Shown piece after piece: positions 45,565-56,786 of a stretch of 64,000 bases of DNA. The DNA lies in NCBI RefSeq assembly GCF_003576645.1, contig NC_044917.1:23455423-23519422 (forward strand), written 5' to 3'. Positions within the stretch are counted from its first letter, which is position 1, and every line of letters starts with the position of its first letter. The DNA is from Ipomoea triloba (lineage: Eukaryota; Streptophyta; Magnoliopsida; Solanales; Convolvulaceae). The notes beneath the pieces are model-generated. The model saw only the letters and a program-made list of their open reading frames with translations. It made no database searches and was not told where the DNA came from. The position numbers and the translations under genes were made by a program.

Positions 45565-47409
45565 GCATGTTAAAGCTGCTACTGGTGTCCACCAATGCAC
45601 GTCTTACGACGGTACCTACTATGTCCATGGCTATGACCAGGGCGTCTCTATGAAGCCCTTCACCCAAGGGTAGGTCATCATCTGTGAAAGTGATCGGCTC
45701 TCGACATGCCCTTTTTACCTACTCCGCTTGTCCATAGATAACTCCGACGTATAGTTGTCAGGCCCAAGCTTTCATCGACCCTACCGAGTCACCTGCCTCC
45801 AGTCCTCCAACAATCATGTTGATGACGTTTTTGCCTTTCCACTTATCCTCCTTTTCTTTTGAAGTAGGCTATTTTCCCTTATCACGGCTACCCTATCTGG
45901 CTTGACTCTGGTTCCCGCGCTGCCAAGGCACACCCTAGCGTCATTGACTCGGAGTACTCCTTTGTACGATGGCCTCCATTTCCTTCTTTAGGAAATCACA
46001 TTCCTTGGTCGAATGGGTGGTCGACTGATGCAACCGACAATACTTGCCTGTTCCAGAGATTTGTCCCGTGGTAGGGGGCATGCTCGTTGGTCGTGCCTCA
46101 ATTTGAGGCTGAGCTTGCACCTCTTGAACTACAACTGGCTGTTTCCTGTCGGCTAGGCAGACTCTTATCGAATCTCTTAACACGTGACTCCTCTACACGA
46201 GGCTTCTTTGGTCGTGACGATCCTCCTTCCTGAATCCTTTTCTGTTTTACCGCGTCCTCAGCGTCGGTGTGTCGATTTAGGCATACGAGTTGGGCCACTC
46301 AGTATGGTGATTGGTATACAATTTCCCCAACCTTAGATTATCCATAAACAAGATCAACATCGTCTTATCATCCAAATCGTTCATCGCTTGTACCTCTTTC
46401 TGCCACCTCGCCAAGTATGACTTAAGTGATTCACCGGGGTCCTGCTTAACTCCGGATAGGTACATAAAATTCTTCTTTAGGCGCAAGTAGGCGGCATAAT
46501 TGGTCAATAAGAGCTCGGCCATTTGCGCAAGACTGTTAACAGAATGCTAGGGCAGCCTCATGCACCACCTTTGCGCTGAACCAAATAGAGTTATCAGGAA
46601 GGCCTTACACATCAGCGGATCCTCGGCTCCATGAATCTGCATCCAAGCTTGGAAGCTGAGTAGGCGCTCCCGAGGATCTCAAGTTCCATCGTACATTAGG
46701 TTCTCGGGCAGCTTAAACTTTGCTAGGGTTCGGAAGGACATGATTTATCGGGAGAATGGGCACGCTCGCAATGCAACAACGTTCTCTGGCCTTTGACCCC
46801 GTTCCATGCATGATTCACCGCTACTCTCATGAACCGAGTGTTCCTCAACCTGGCTTTGAACCTCGGCGTATTGTCGCTCTCACCTATTTCTAGGCTCGTT
46901 AGGGGTGACCTCCCTCAGATCTTCATCACCCTGTATTTCTTGGTTCGTCAACATGTTGAAAACGGATTGACACGGTCCTCTCGATCTTAACGGAGATCGG
47001 TGTGAAGCGGCCGACCTTTCTTGCTCCACCAGCCGAACAGACCTTGCTTGCTGAACCACTAGAGGCCCCTCTCTTTCACGGAATCGCACCTCTCACTCGT
47101 GGACTTCTACCAGCCGAGTAAGCACTCCTAGAATCCCTTGTTGCTCGGGTTGTTCTGGTGCGACTGGTATAGGAGGCGGGAGCGCCTCTTCGACTCGGAC
47201 CCCGTTAGCAGGGGGGTCCTCCACTTGCCTTGCCCACTTTGAGCACGAGATTGATTGAGTTGTTCTCGCAGGTTGCCATTACGGGGCCGAGACAACTGCT
47301 CTCGCAAGTCCCTTCCCTGAGAAACGGTTTGTCCAGCAGTATCGTTTGCTTGCACTTGAGCTTGCGTTCTTCCTTGTCCCTGACCTTGACGACTCCTAGT
47401 AGTCACCAT
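45565..47409 (-). pseudogene. Tat gag and start of protease
   Basis: On the minus strand gag starts MVTTRSRQGQGQGRTQ at 47409, about 60 bp after the primer site. The gag core is at 46522-46277 (KSYLARWQKEVQAMNDLDDK). A zinc-binding remnant (KYCRLHQSTTHSTKEC) lies at about 46040-46000. The protease active site VDTSSSFNM lies at about 45590, a few codons before the Athila-2 insertion; its usual VDTGSS Gly is replaced by Ser. Frameshifts occur near 47110, 46290 and 46190. The rest of PR resumes at 36148. Confidence 0.85.
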
Positions 47410-47465
47410 TGCTTCGTAACTCCTACTGTCTCAGTCAGCTAAAAACCACACAACCTTTTGATCGA

Positions 47466-47484
47466 TCCCCACAGACGGCGCCAA
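47466..47484 (-). other. Tat primer-binding site
   Basis: On the minus strand TTGGCGCCGTCTGTGGGGA follows the LTR end CAACA directly. It is the form commonly seen in Tat-lineage elements. Confidence 0.8.
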
Positions 47485-48140
47485 TGTTGTTTTATCTCCC
47501 ACGGAATGGTCGAACAGTAGGCCAACACCACCGAAAAATTGACTAACAATGTCCAAAAATTAGAGTGACCTTTCGGCTCTCTTTGGATTACGAATTGCCT
47601 TTGAGTACAATGAATTGCTTATAAGTGTGCTAGATTTCCCATCCCTCTCTAGAGGCCTAGAACCCCTATTTATACAAGCTATGAGGGATTTCTCTCTTAG
47701 GAAACTTCTAAACTACTTTAAAAATTCTTTCCTAATTACATTTTAGGCACTCTCCTAATCTATCTCGACCTTCCTTCCGTATCTCATGCTTTCCGCCGCC
47801 AAACTCTTTAGGAAACCTCCATAACCGCCTATCTTGCACCGCCTTTCCTACCCCGGCCCCTTCTAGGTCGGTCCGGTTCGACTCGCTCTCTTCTTGATCC
47901 CCTAGCCCGTCCTTTCTTCCATGGTAATTAATCGTTTCAATAGTTATATTCAATTACTCTCAGTCTAAGATCTTCAACTGCCTTGTCACCTTTTCTATGA
48001 TCCCTCGACCGACCGACCGATCACCGACCAACCTTCGCCATGTCATCATATCTTCTTTCAAGCCCTCTCTTCCTCTTCATTGGCCTCCTCTTTTGTCCAC
48101 GCCGAGCTTTTAACACCGAGCCTTAGTCTATCCCCCATCA
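47485..48140 (-). repeat. Tat 5' LTR
   Basis: 656 bp. On the minus strand a TATAAATAG box lies at 47666-47674, about 470 bp into the LTR, which would give a U3 of about 500 bp. It differs from the 3' LTR by scattered substitutions and a few small indels. Confidence 0.9.
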
Positions 48141-48417
48141 ACTGCATTTACATAATGCTTATAAAGCATGGAGTTTTAGTTAATGACTTGCAATGGCTAT
48201 GAAAATTGCATATATCTATCTAAAATTTAATAAGAACCAATTATGTTAGTTCTATACTAGAATGAAAATTGTGTTGATAGTATAAGTTGTATTAAATATT
48301 TGTTCTCCATGTTATATGTGTTGTTCCTTTACACTTTCCTTTCAATTTTACCCTTCACAATTTTTCTTTTGACTTTTATTTTAACACTAATATTTAACTG
48401 GAATTTAAAATCTATTA
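48141..48417. other. AT-rich spacer, no gene
   Basis: Host sequence between the Tat element and the Harbinger element. It ends in the TTA target of the latter. Confidence 0.5.
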
Positions 48418-48603
48418 GGGCACGTTTGGTTCGCGGAAAATATTTGAAGGGAAGTGGAAGTGAAATTCTGTGGAAAAGTAGTTACCAGGAAGATAAATTA
48501 TGTTGTTTGGTTGGTGGAAAAGAAGTTGCTGGGAAGATAAATTCTGTTGTTTGGTTGGATTTAGAATGGTAAGGAATAATGTGTATAAAGACCTAAATGC
48601 CCC

Positions 48604-48647
<44 letters not shown>

Positions 48648-49139
48648 GTGGGTGTTAAATATGCTTTGAAAAAAGAAGAATAAGAAAAAATAAATAAATA
48701 AATAAACAAGACAAAATTAAGATACACATTATACTAATGTTGCCGAATACCATAATATTATAACAAACAAGTTTCAAAATATTACAAAATACACATGATA
48801 TTCAAGTTAACAAGTTCATCCTTTTTAGTTTCCAAAAAAATAAGCTAACATCATATTTTTACATAGCCAGCTTCATACTTACAATAGGATACTTTCTAAC
48901 TTGACAACAAAAACAACAATGCATCAGCCTTTGGTCCGTTGCAAGACTCCTCACCACAAACATGTTCAATATGTAGCAAGGAACCTTTTCACCCATTCAA
49001 GCCTTTGGTCCGCTGCAAGACTAAAAAATACAAGCATTTGATTTGGATATTCAGGAAGCTTGATCAAAGCCATAAACTTGTCATCATATTCCAGCCCCTC
49101 AATCTCACTCAACTTACCCTCTAATTGCTCAATTTTTTG

Positions 49140-50113
49140 TTAAAGAGTCAATTCAGTTCCAAGACTTTTACTTATTTTGTCTCCAAGAGTCAATTCAGTT
49201 CCAAGACTTTTACTTATTTTGTCTCCTACCGTCAATTCAGTTCCAAGACTTTTACTTATTTTGTCTCCTACCGATTCCAACTTCTCACTCAACATCATGG
49301 TTTTGTCTCCTACCGATTCCAACTTCTCACTCAACATCATGGCAGCACCAAGCAAAGAATCTGCAGTAATAGGTTCACATGTGTCACTTCTTTTCCTTTT
49401 CCTCTTTGTTGAACTCATCTCTCTAGCACCAGATGATTGAGTAGGGACAAACGAAAAATCATTGTCTTGCAATTCAACTGGATTGTCATCTTGACTACCT
49501 TCCATTGTTCCACCAATGCCTTCAACAGCTTCAGCATTACCCATTTCATAAACTATATCTGCACCTGTTTGTGAATCTTTGCCAGTAGCACGATCTTTTC
49601 CATAAATATCAGTAAACTCATTATAAAAAGGAAAGGTTTTCCTTCTATATTGCGCAGCTTCTTTATGACTCTATAAAAAAAAAAAAAAAAAAATATAATA
49701 ACAATTAGTGAATTGAGAGTATAAAGTGTAAAAAAAAAAAAAGAATATAGCAAATTTGGACATACACTTAAATAAGCCTCCCAAACATCATCTTCAGCAG
49801 TAACCATCTTCCTTTCATCATCCCATCCAAATCCACTATTATGATTTGTGAACAAATCATGGACAATGCTCCATTCTTTCTTCAATGTTTTAATTCTGGA
49901 CTCAATGTGTGGTTTACCTTTTATATTTGAGTTAGGTAATTTAGTTGTAAGCATTTTCTCTAACTCACTCAAATAGCCAGCTTTAAATCCAGTATCAGAC
50001 TTTTTTGTTCCCATATTATGCAAATCAACCATGCAAGAAACCAACATAGCATCTTCTTCATGAGTCCACCTTCTGTTCTTTACTTTTGAGCTACCCGTGT
50101 CAGCAGTTGCCAT
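49140..50113 (-). CDS. Harbinger MYB/SANT-like DNA-binding protein
   Basis: Two exons on the minus strand: 50113-49766 (116 codons) and 49670-49140, with an intron from GTATGT (49765) to TTTTATAG (49671). The product is 292 aa. Residues 10-115 form a MYB/SANT-like domain of the plant Harbinger type (NRRWTHEEDAMLVSCMVDLH, then ESRIKTLKKEWSIVHDLF, GFGWDDERKMV, VWEAYL). The middle holds FPFYNEFTDIYGKDRATG, typical of the family. A basic KRKRKR signal (about residue 225) fits nuclear import. The C-terminus is made of peptide repeats: MMLSEKLESVGDK twice, then GDKISKSLGTELT three times. In known Harbinger systems this partner binds the subterminal DNA and brings the transposase to the nucleus. Confidence 0.85.
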
Positions 50114-50301
50114 AATTATGTGCTAAACTTGAAAGGAAATATAATTATGTGCTAAACTTGAAAGGAAACATAATTAAATGTCATAACAATTTCAACATAA
50201 GCAAATGTCATGGAGTAGTTCAAATTTTTGACAAACATAGAGTTTTACATCAAATAAAATTGAGACAACAAGCTCATAAAAGATAATAAAAAATCAGACT
50301 C

Positions 50302-51638
50302 CTAATTATTCCATTGATTGAACATTTGATTTGCTAATTCCATTCGCCAATTAGTCCAAGCATCAGATGGATCAACTGTATTTATTGAATTCGTTTCACC
50401 TTCAACCGTATCAAACGCATCAAGTTCACTTTCCATAGGATCGACTTGCATCACTTGTCTAATAAGGTTGTGGAGCAAACAACATGCTATAATAATGCGA
50501 TTGTGTGTCTTTATAGGGTAATATGATGGGCTCCTAAGAATACCCCATCTAATTTTTAATAACCCAAAACACCTCTCAATCACATTACGAGCAGCTGCAT
50601 GTTTCATATTAAAAAATTCTTGCGGGCTTGTTGGTTGATAACCATGACGCCATTCATTCAAATGATACCTTTGTCCCCTAAAAGGTGCTAGAAACCCCTC
50701 ACAATTTGTATAACCAGCATCAACTAGGTAATAGCAACCTACATAAGTGACATAATTAGTTGATAATATCTATTTAATAATAAACTTAATCCTATACAAA
50801 GCTTACCATGTGGCACTTCCAATGCATGTGTCCTACTAATTGCATCACGAAGAACTCGACTATCAGCCACTGATCCTTCCCAACCACTTAGAACATATAC
50901 AAATTGCATATCAGGAGTGCACACACCTAAAACATTTGTTGCAATGTCTCCCTTACGAGTTCGATATCTAGGCTTATCAGAACTTGGCACATTAACCTTG
51001 ATAAAGGTCCCATCTAAAGCACCTAAACAATTCTACAGGAAATATGAACCTTAATTAAAAACAAAAACTCCCAATATATATAATACATCAAAATATTTAT
51101 GATGATAGTGTACCTTAAACCACTTCCATCGACTGTCGGTACAATTTGCCGAAATGGGTTCGGGTGTTCTAAACAAATGACCTTGCAAATGCATTATAGC
51201 ATTCAGGACTTTATGAAACGCTCGACTGATACTCTCACCTGACCTTCCATAATTGTATTGAATGACTCGATTTTTAACATGATGAGCAAGAATATGTAAG
51301 AAGATTACTACTTGTTCCCCAATAGTCATGTTCCTTGTTGGTTTTAATCCTCCTAAACTCTCTAGCATTTCACATAGTTTGGAAAAAGTTTGCAAATTCA
51401 TCCTAAGTAGTGAAATGCATAACTCGTTATTATTCAAAATTCGTTGAACGTACTCTCTTTTGTAATAACTATCAAGAGAATAGTGCTTAATGCTTGGCCT
51501 ATAACTATTGAGAGATGTTGTTGATGCCATTAAAAGTACTAAAGCACTAACAGCAGTATACATCTCTAAAAAAACAGTCAAAGCAGCCACAATCCTTTTT
51601 CTTCTTTCAGCAATTCTAGTTATACCCAAACGAGCCAT
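50302..51638 (-). CDS. Harbinger DDE transposase (DDE_Tnp_4 type)
   Basis: Three exons on the minus strand: 51638-51114, 51032-50807 and 50738-50302, joined by introns of 81 and 68 bp with GT..AG borders. The product is 395 aa, the usual size. The ATG at 51638 gives [16 protein letters not shown] and is the first in frame. Catalytic positions appear intact: Asp in [12 protein letters not shown], Asp in [12 protein letters not shown], and further [13 protein letters not shown] and [13 protein letters not shown], where the last Glu is the likely third residue. The enzyme excises and inserts the element at TTA/TAA targets, with the MYB-like partner encoded 189 bp downstream on the same strand. 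Confidence 0.88.
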
Positions 51639-52533
51639 GACTGCATTAATTAGGAAAAAAACATGATTGGATTGGTATTTTGTGCATAATTAGGCCAAAT
51701 AAAATAGTATGAAGCAAGATGCATAGATTACGTACAGTATGTACACTACTGCAGATTTCCTAACAATACTGCAAATTAGCTTTTATCCCTTCCTTCTTTC
51801 AGACGTTGGCTTTTAATTAACCAAAAACACTACACACATCAAAATCCAATTAATTCTACTTTCACAAATAAAAGCATACTTCATATATACATACTGTACG
51901 TACAGTATATAAATACACATTACATACACAAATATATATATATTTAAGCAAATAAACAAACAACACAGATTCTGCTCACCTAAGTATTTTAAGCAATCTT
52001 TAACCAAGTAATCTTTAATCTATCCACAAATAAAATACAAAGTGGAATTAAAAAAGAAAAACAAAGATGTTAGAAGAAATCACTTACCCAAGGCTCTTGC
52101 TACGGTAAAATGGCTATAGTGCTTGAACTATGGACTATGGTGTTGATAAAAGAGGAAGAAAGACGCGAGAAGAAAGAAGAAGGCACCGATGGGAAGAACA
52201 GAGAAGAAATCAATAAACGGCCGAAAGAAAAGAGAATGAGGAAACGGTAGAAGGAAGCAAGAAATAACCCTAGATTTGCCATTTATATGTATGTAATTAA
52301 GAGAGAAGTACATGGGTAAATTAGTCCTAAAACCAGAATTTTTCTTCCCACCTGCAACGGAAAAAAAAAAACCACCTTTCCCCACAGATTTTGTTTTCCT
52401 GAGAAATGCAGAACTATACTTCCATTGGAAAACAAATTCCAATCAACCAAACCTTGGAAAAGACCAATTTCTTTGATTTATGGGAACCTACTTCCCATGG
52501 AAAACTTTTTCATGCGAACCAAACATGGCCTTA

Positions 52534-52753
52534 GTGATATAACTCATACAAGTGGCATTAAATAATTTCTTTTGGTGTTCTTTGTATTGTATATTTATAA
52601 TTTCGAACCAAGTTTACTCTCAATATTTTTTCTTTTGTCAAGTGTGCCCTTATTATGTAAAATGTATATGCATACATGTGTGTATTTGTAATTTTTATGA
52701 ATATTGTTTAATAATAATTTTTAATTAATGAATAATGTGTATCTATTTTAATA
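52534..52753. other. AT-rich spacer, no gene
   Basis: No feature seen between the Harbinger element and the Stowaway-like MITE. Confidence 0.5.
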
Positions 52754-53004
52754 CTTTCTTTGTCCCATTTTGTTTGTCTGGTTCAATTAACGAGGCTTGA
52801 CTAAAGTTATTTTTAATTTAATTTTTATAATATTAAATTTAGTATTAGTATATAAAATTTATATATTTAGAAACTACATTAAAAATATTAATAAACACAA
52901 AAAATAAAATTAATTAAAAGTTACTAAAGAAAATAAGTAATGAAGAAAGAATTAGTTTGACCAATAAATAGTAAACATGGCATACAAAATGAGACAAAAG
53001 GGAG
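52754..53004. mobile_element. Stowaway-like (Tc1/mariner) MITE
   Basis: The left end is CTTTCTTTGTCCCATTTTGT; the right, reverse-complemented, is CTCCCTTTTGTCTCATTTTG. Both resemble the CTCCCTCCGTCCCA end of Stowaway MITEs. TA flanks at 52752-52753 and 53005-53006. 251 bp, AT-rich, non-coding. Confidence 0.75.
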
Positions 53005-53006
53005 TA

Positions 53007-53356
53007 TGATTTTCTTGTTAGAAATTTTATTCTCTATTTATTTTAACTTCTTTATTTAAATGAATATTTTACTTTTTTTGTAAAAGAGTTTTGTTTATTA
53101 TTTGCATCTTATTTGATGTAGAATATATACATCATCTTATTGTCAACAAAAAAAATTTATTTTAGTTATTATGGTATCGATATTAAAATCCAATTCTAAT
53201 AGAAGAAATTAAAAGAAAAACTATTTACATCTGCTAAAAGCTAAGTCCATTTTTTTAAACACAATACCAAATATGTTCAATCCATTTTTAAAAAATTTAT
53301 TATGGATAATAATATTTGTTTTCATTAAAAATTAAAAGTGCATCTTCAAATAATTT
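53007..53356. other. AT-rich spacer, no gene
   Basis: No ORF, repeat ends or RNA gene seen. Confidence 0.5.
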
Positions 53357-53372
53357 TATATATATATATATA

Positions 53373-54508
53373 AAGACGGATCAGGTGAGGACCACGTGCC
53401 TAGGAGAGGAATGAGAATCTATCGCAGCCGTCCATCTGTCCAATTCTAACGGATCATAAACACTTTTTAAAAGAAAAATACTGTTACTTTTTGTAAGTAA
53501 TTCGAACTTTGAAGTGCAAGTAATTTGTTTTAAAAGTGCAAGTAGCAATTTCATAGAGTACACCTAAGTGCAATTAAAATGTATTACAAGTAAAACAATA
53601 TAATATATGCTGAGAAACAATATTAGTGCACATAACATTGTCATTAGGTGCACCAATGTGAAAAGGTAAATTACTTGCACTATTAGGTTAAAATGGTGTG
53701 TGTGTGTGTGTGTAATTCAGTTCGCGTGCGGTTGATCTTTTTAGATGCGGTTGTGCGGTGAGAGGAGAACCATTGATCTTACCAAAATCAACGTCTAGGA
53801 TTAACAACATAACATTTAAAAAACAAACGCGGCGGCAATTTAGTCATTTTGCGTATGGGTCAAACTTAAGGTGCGTAGATCTTGTGCTTAAGGTGCGTCG
53901 TGTTCCTTATTTAGGTGCGTGGTTTCTGTGCTTTATGTCTGTCACTTATGCAGTTGAGAACTTAAGGCGCATAAGTTTTGTGCTTAAGGTGCGTAGGTTT
54001 TGTACTTAAGGTATGTGGCTTTCCTTCTTAAGGTGCGTGGTTTCTGTGTATAAGGTGTGTCAGTTCTTTAGTTGATAACTTAAGGTGCGTATTTTGATGA
54101 AACTTAAGGTCAGTCGGTCTAAAGTTTTAGGTGCGTTGTTTTACTTCTTAAGATGCGTGGTTTATGTGCTTAAGGTGCGTCAGTTGTGAAAAATTAATTG
54201 CGTTGGACTAAAGCTTTAGGTGCGTGGTTTTACTTCTATAGGTGCGTGGTTTTCCTTCTTAAGGTGCGTGATTTATATGCTTAAGATTCGTCAGTTGTTG
54301 AAGGAAGGGTGAAAGAAAGTAACACCAGAGTACAAGATTAAGTATAGAATTCAGGATAGAATTGAGTACAAGATTTAGTAAGTTTGAGTACTAATTGTTA
54401 TACTTGTGTTTTTTTTTTCAAAGATTTGAGCCGTTGATCTAGATTTGATCAACAGCTCAAATCTAAATGCACATTCGCACCTGAGCAAGTTTCCACACCA
54501 GAACTCAT

Positions 54509-54511
<3 letters not shown>
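53373..54511 (+). mobile_element. Composite (TA)n-bounded element, copy 2
   Basis: Same order as 4567-5632 but on the plus strand: GGATCAGGTGAGGACC terminus and CGCAGCCGTCC block, GTGCAAGTA-type array (53510-53680), (TG)n at 53696-53715, AATTCAGTT with GTGCGGTT and GCGGTTGTGCGG blocks, then an array of TTAAGGTGCGTGG phrases (53865-54300). It ends ..CACACCAGAACTCATCC at (TA)n. A small hairpin (GTTGATCTAGATTTGATCAAC, 54433-54453) lies near the right end. No protein is encoded. Confidence 0.65.
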
Positions 54512-54559
<48 letters not shown>

Positions 54560-54561
<2 letters not shown>

Positions 54562-55481
54562 ATTAGTTAAATGTAGTTTTTCATCATGCATCGAATAAGC
54601 AAATAGTAGAGTTCTCAGGCTAATATGATTTTTACTCTGGCACTGTACTTTTTCAGTCTTATCTGACTAGCCCGTTGTTTTCAAGTTACGATTGGTGTCC
54701 TTAGATTCGAAAAATTTTATTGTGGATTATGGTCTATGTAGTAATGTGAATCACGAAGTATATGTCATTTTTTTAATGTACAAATAATACATATTTTATC
54801 ATGACTAAATTATTTGTCAAAACATAAGTTATTTTATTAGACCGTATTAGGTTCTGAATTACTTTCTGAATCTACTTCAGAAGGTTCTGTACCTAAGTCA
54901 ACGCACATTCTAGGAGGGGCGATTTTCTCTAACTAAATTATGGTATGTATAACATGTATTAAGGGTATATTCTTGAAGTACTCAAAAAAAAAAAAAAAAG
55001 GGATATATTCTTGAATGAAGGAAAGACATCGAATTGAGGAAACTGGGCAGCACAATACTAGTCAAATTGGTTAGTTTATTTTGGCTATAAAATGAAACAT
55101 TTGAAGCTCTTGAAAGTACGGCCAATTACTCTAAACATTGGACAATAATTGCTTTGAAATTCTAATTATTCCTAGCATTTCGAAAGTGAGAAAAACAAGT
55201 GCTGCATTCCAAGGACAATTATTATATGAATTGATTCTTTCTATTTTTCCTCCCTACAAAAGCCATACTTAAGCTTTGCAGCATTAGTAATCCATTTATT
55301 ACGGAGTATTATCTTTGGTTTATTCTATATTATTTCGTATTAAGGATTGTTTGAACAGCAAAGGAAGAGTGTCTGTAAAAGAGGTTATTGGTGAAGGTTT
55401 GATGATAAATTGTTGAAGCTAGAAGTGATCATTTGGCATGCACGAACCCACTCAATGTAGATGATGAAGATTGAGTTGGTG
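54560..55481. other. Intergenic DNA without a recognised gene
   Basis: Starts TAGGATTAGTTAAATG after (TA)n, like other element ends here, but no opposite end was found. The rest is AT-rich. Confidence 0.45.
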
Positions 55482-55484
55482 TAA

Positions 55485-56041
55485 GACCATCTCCAACCCA
55501 AAACACTAAATTTTGCACCAAAAAGAATATTTCCAGCATATTCTTACACTAAATTTTTTTCATCTCCAACCTATTTACACCAAATTTTATTCGTACACTA
55601 AAATAATTTATATTCTCACAAAAAGTTTATATTTATACTTTTATTATTTAACATATAGTTGTATTTAATTAATTAAAATTTAATTATGGTTTGTGCAATT
55701 TTTTTTTCAATTAAATTATATTCAATATTAATCTTGTTTTAAACGTTTTAATGAGATCTTTCAAATGATATAATTTGTTTTTAATAATATACAATTTTTG
55801 TTTAAATATTTAACAAAATATGTAAATATATAAAAAACAAAAAGGATACAAAAGTAATTATAGAATAAGATAAAGATAAAGTACAAAAGATGGGCAAAAT
55901 GGAAATTAAATATATACACCAAAAATGGTGCGGATGAACAGTGCAGCACCAAATTTTTGGTGTTTTGCAGTGTTGATTGGAGCCCTTTCACACCAAATTT
56001 TTTGGTGTTTTGGTGTTTTGGTGCCTTGGTTGGAGATGGCT
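55485..56041. mobile_element. Tourist-like (PIF/Harbinger) MITE, TSD TAA
   Basis: Left end GACCATCTCCAACC, right end (reverse complement) AGCCATCTCCAACC; TAA at 55482-55484 and 56042-56044. Subterminal CACCAAATTTT/AAAACACC repeats pair across the element. 557 bp, non-coding. It lies about 750 bp upstream of the receptor kinase gene. Confidence 0.8.
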
Positions 56042-56437
56042 TAATTGGCAGGGCCATTTTGTGTATGGTTATGTCTTACCAACCCCTGTAATTTTTTGTG
56101 ATCATCTAGTGGATTGAACTGACATGAGTTGCCCCGCAAATGTAGGAGAGTTTACTCTAGAACTGCGTGAACAATTGTTGTCCCTGATTCTTTTTCTTAA
56201 CTTAATTTTTTTAATCTTGCTATCTTTAATTGTGTATGATGCACGCCTAATAAGTAATTGGACTTAAAACTAAGTAGAAACCTTTTAGGAATCTCTTGCG
56301 TTCAAGACTCACGATCCCTTTTTCAATTTTAATTACACTTTAGTTTCATTTGACAATGTTGTTATGTTTTTTAATTTCATTTTCCTAGATTCAGGTAGCA
56401 GTTACTCAAAGATACTACTTGAATCAGATTCGGGAAG

Positions 56438-56446
56438 TATATATAC
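56438..56446 (+). promoter_or_regulatory. Possible TATA box of the receptor kinase gene
   Basis: TATATATAC lies about 340 bp upstream of the start codon. It would imply a leader of roughly 310 bp. No other strong TATA box is nearer, but the region is AT-rich, so this is weak. Confidence 0.25.
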
Positions 56447-56786
56447 TACTCTGTAATATACTATATGTACTCATTTTGAGTACTCAAACCGTATACAATG
56501 AGGTAGAGTAGCCAAATTTTAGCAACCTGTTTGCATCCAAAGGTGGGGGGTGCGGTGTTAGTTGAAATCTATTCACTCATCATAAGTCATCAGCAGCTGT
56601 TTTGTTCCCCCCACAAATCATAGCCTAATTCAACTGTTCACTTGAAAAAATCTCTTCCCACCTTCACTCACATAAACTCATTCATCAAACATCAATGATC
56701 CACACACACAGCAGCATGAGTGTATGAAATGAAAGTGTCTTCTTGAGTTTTATTAGCTGTTCACAAGCCCCTCCTCATCAAGCATA

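Larger units (their letters stand above)
18840..48140 (-). mobile_element. Tat-lineage Ty3/gypsy retrotransposon with three nested insertions
   Basis: Related LTRs lie at 18840-19479 and 47485-48140, flanked by ACTAC and ACTGC (one mismatch, likely a mutated 5-bp target duplication). On the minus strand the order is 5' LTR, primer site, gag, PR, RT, RNase H, a second archaeal-type RNase H, INT, tandem repeats, antisense genes, polypurine region and 3' LTR. Two RNase H domains, antisense ORFs and a repeat-rich 3' region are known marks of the Tat lineage. Subtracting the three Athila insertions and one duplicated target each leaves about 12 kb. All sense genes are broken by stops and frameshifts, so this copy is dead. 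Confidence 0.9.
48418..52530 (-). mobile_element. PIF/Harbinger transposon with two open genes
   Basis: The left end reads GGGCACGTTTGGTTCGC; the right, reverse-complemented, reads GGCCATGTTTGGTTCGC. TTA flanks at 48415-48417 and 52531-52533, the 3-bp target of this superfamily. Both proteins expected of an autonomous member are encoded on the minus strand: a DDE transposase (50302-51638) and a MYB/SANT-like protein (49140-50113). Both read through once GT..AG introns are removed. A (TTA)n run lies at about 48604-48648. Ends, TSD and both genes are preserved, so it may be mobile or recently so. Confidence 0.93.
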
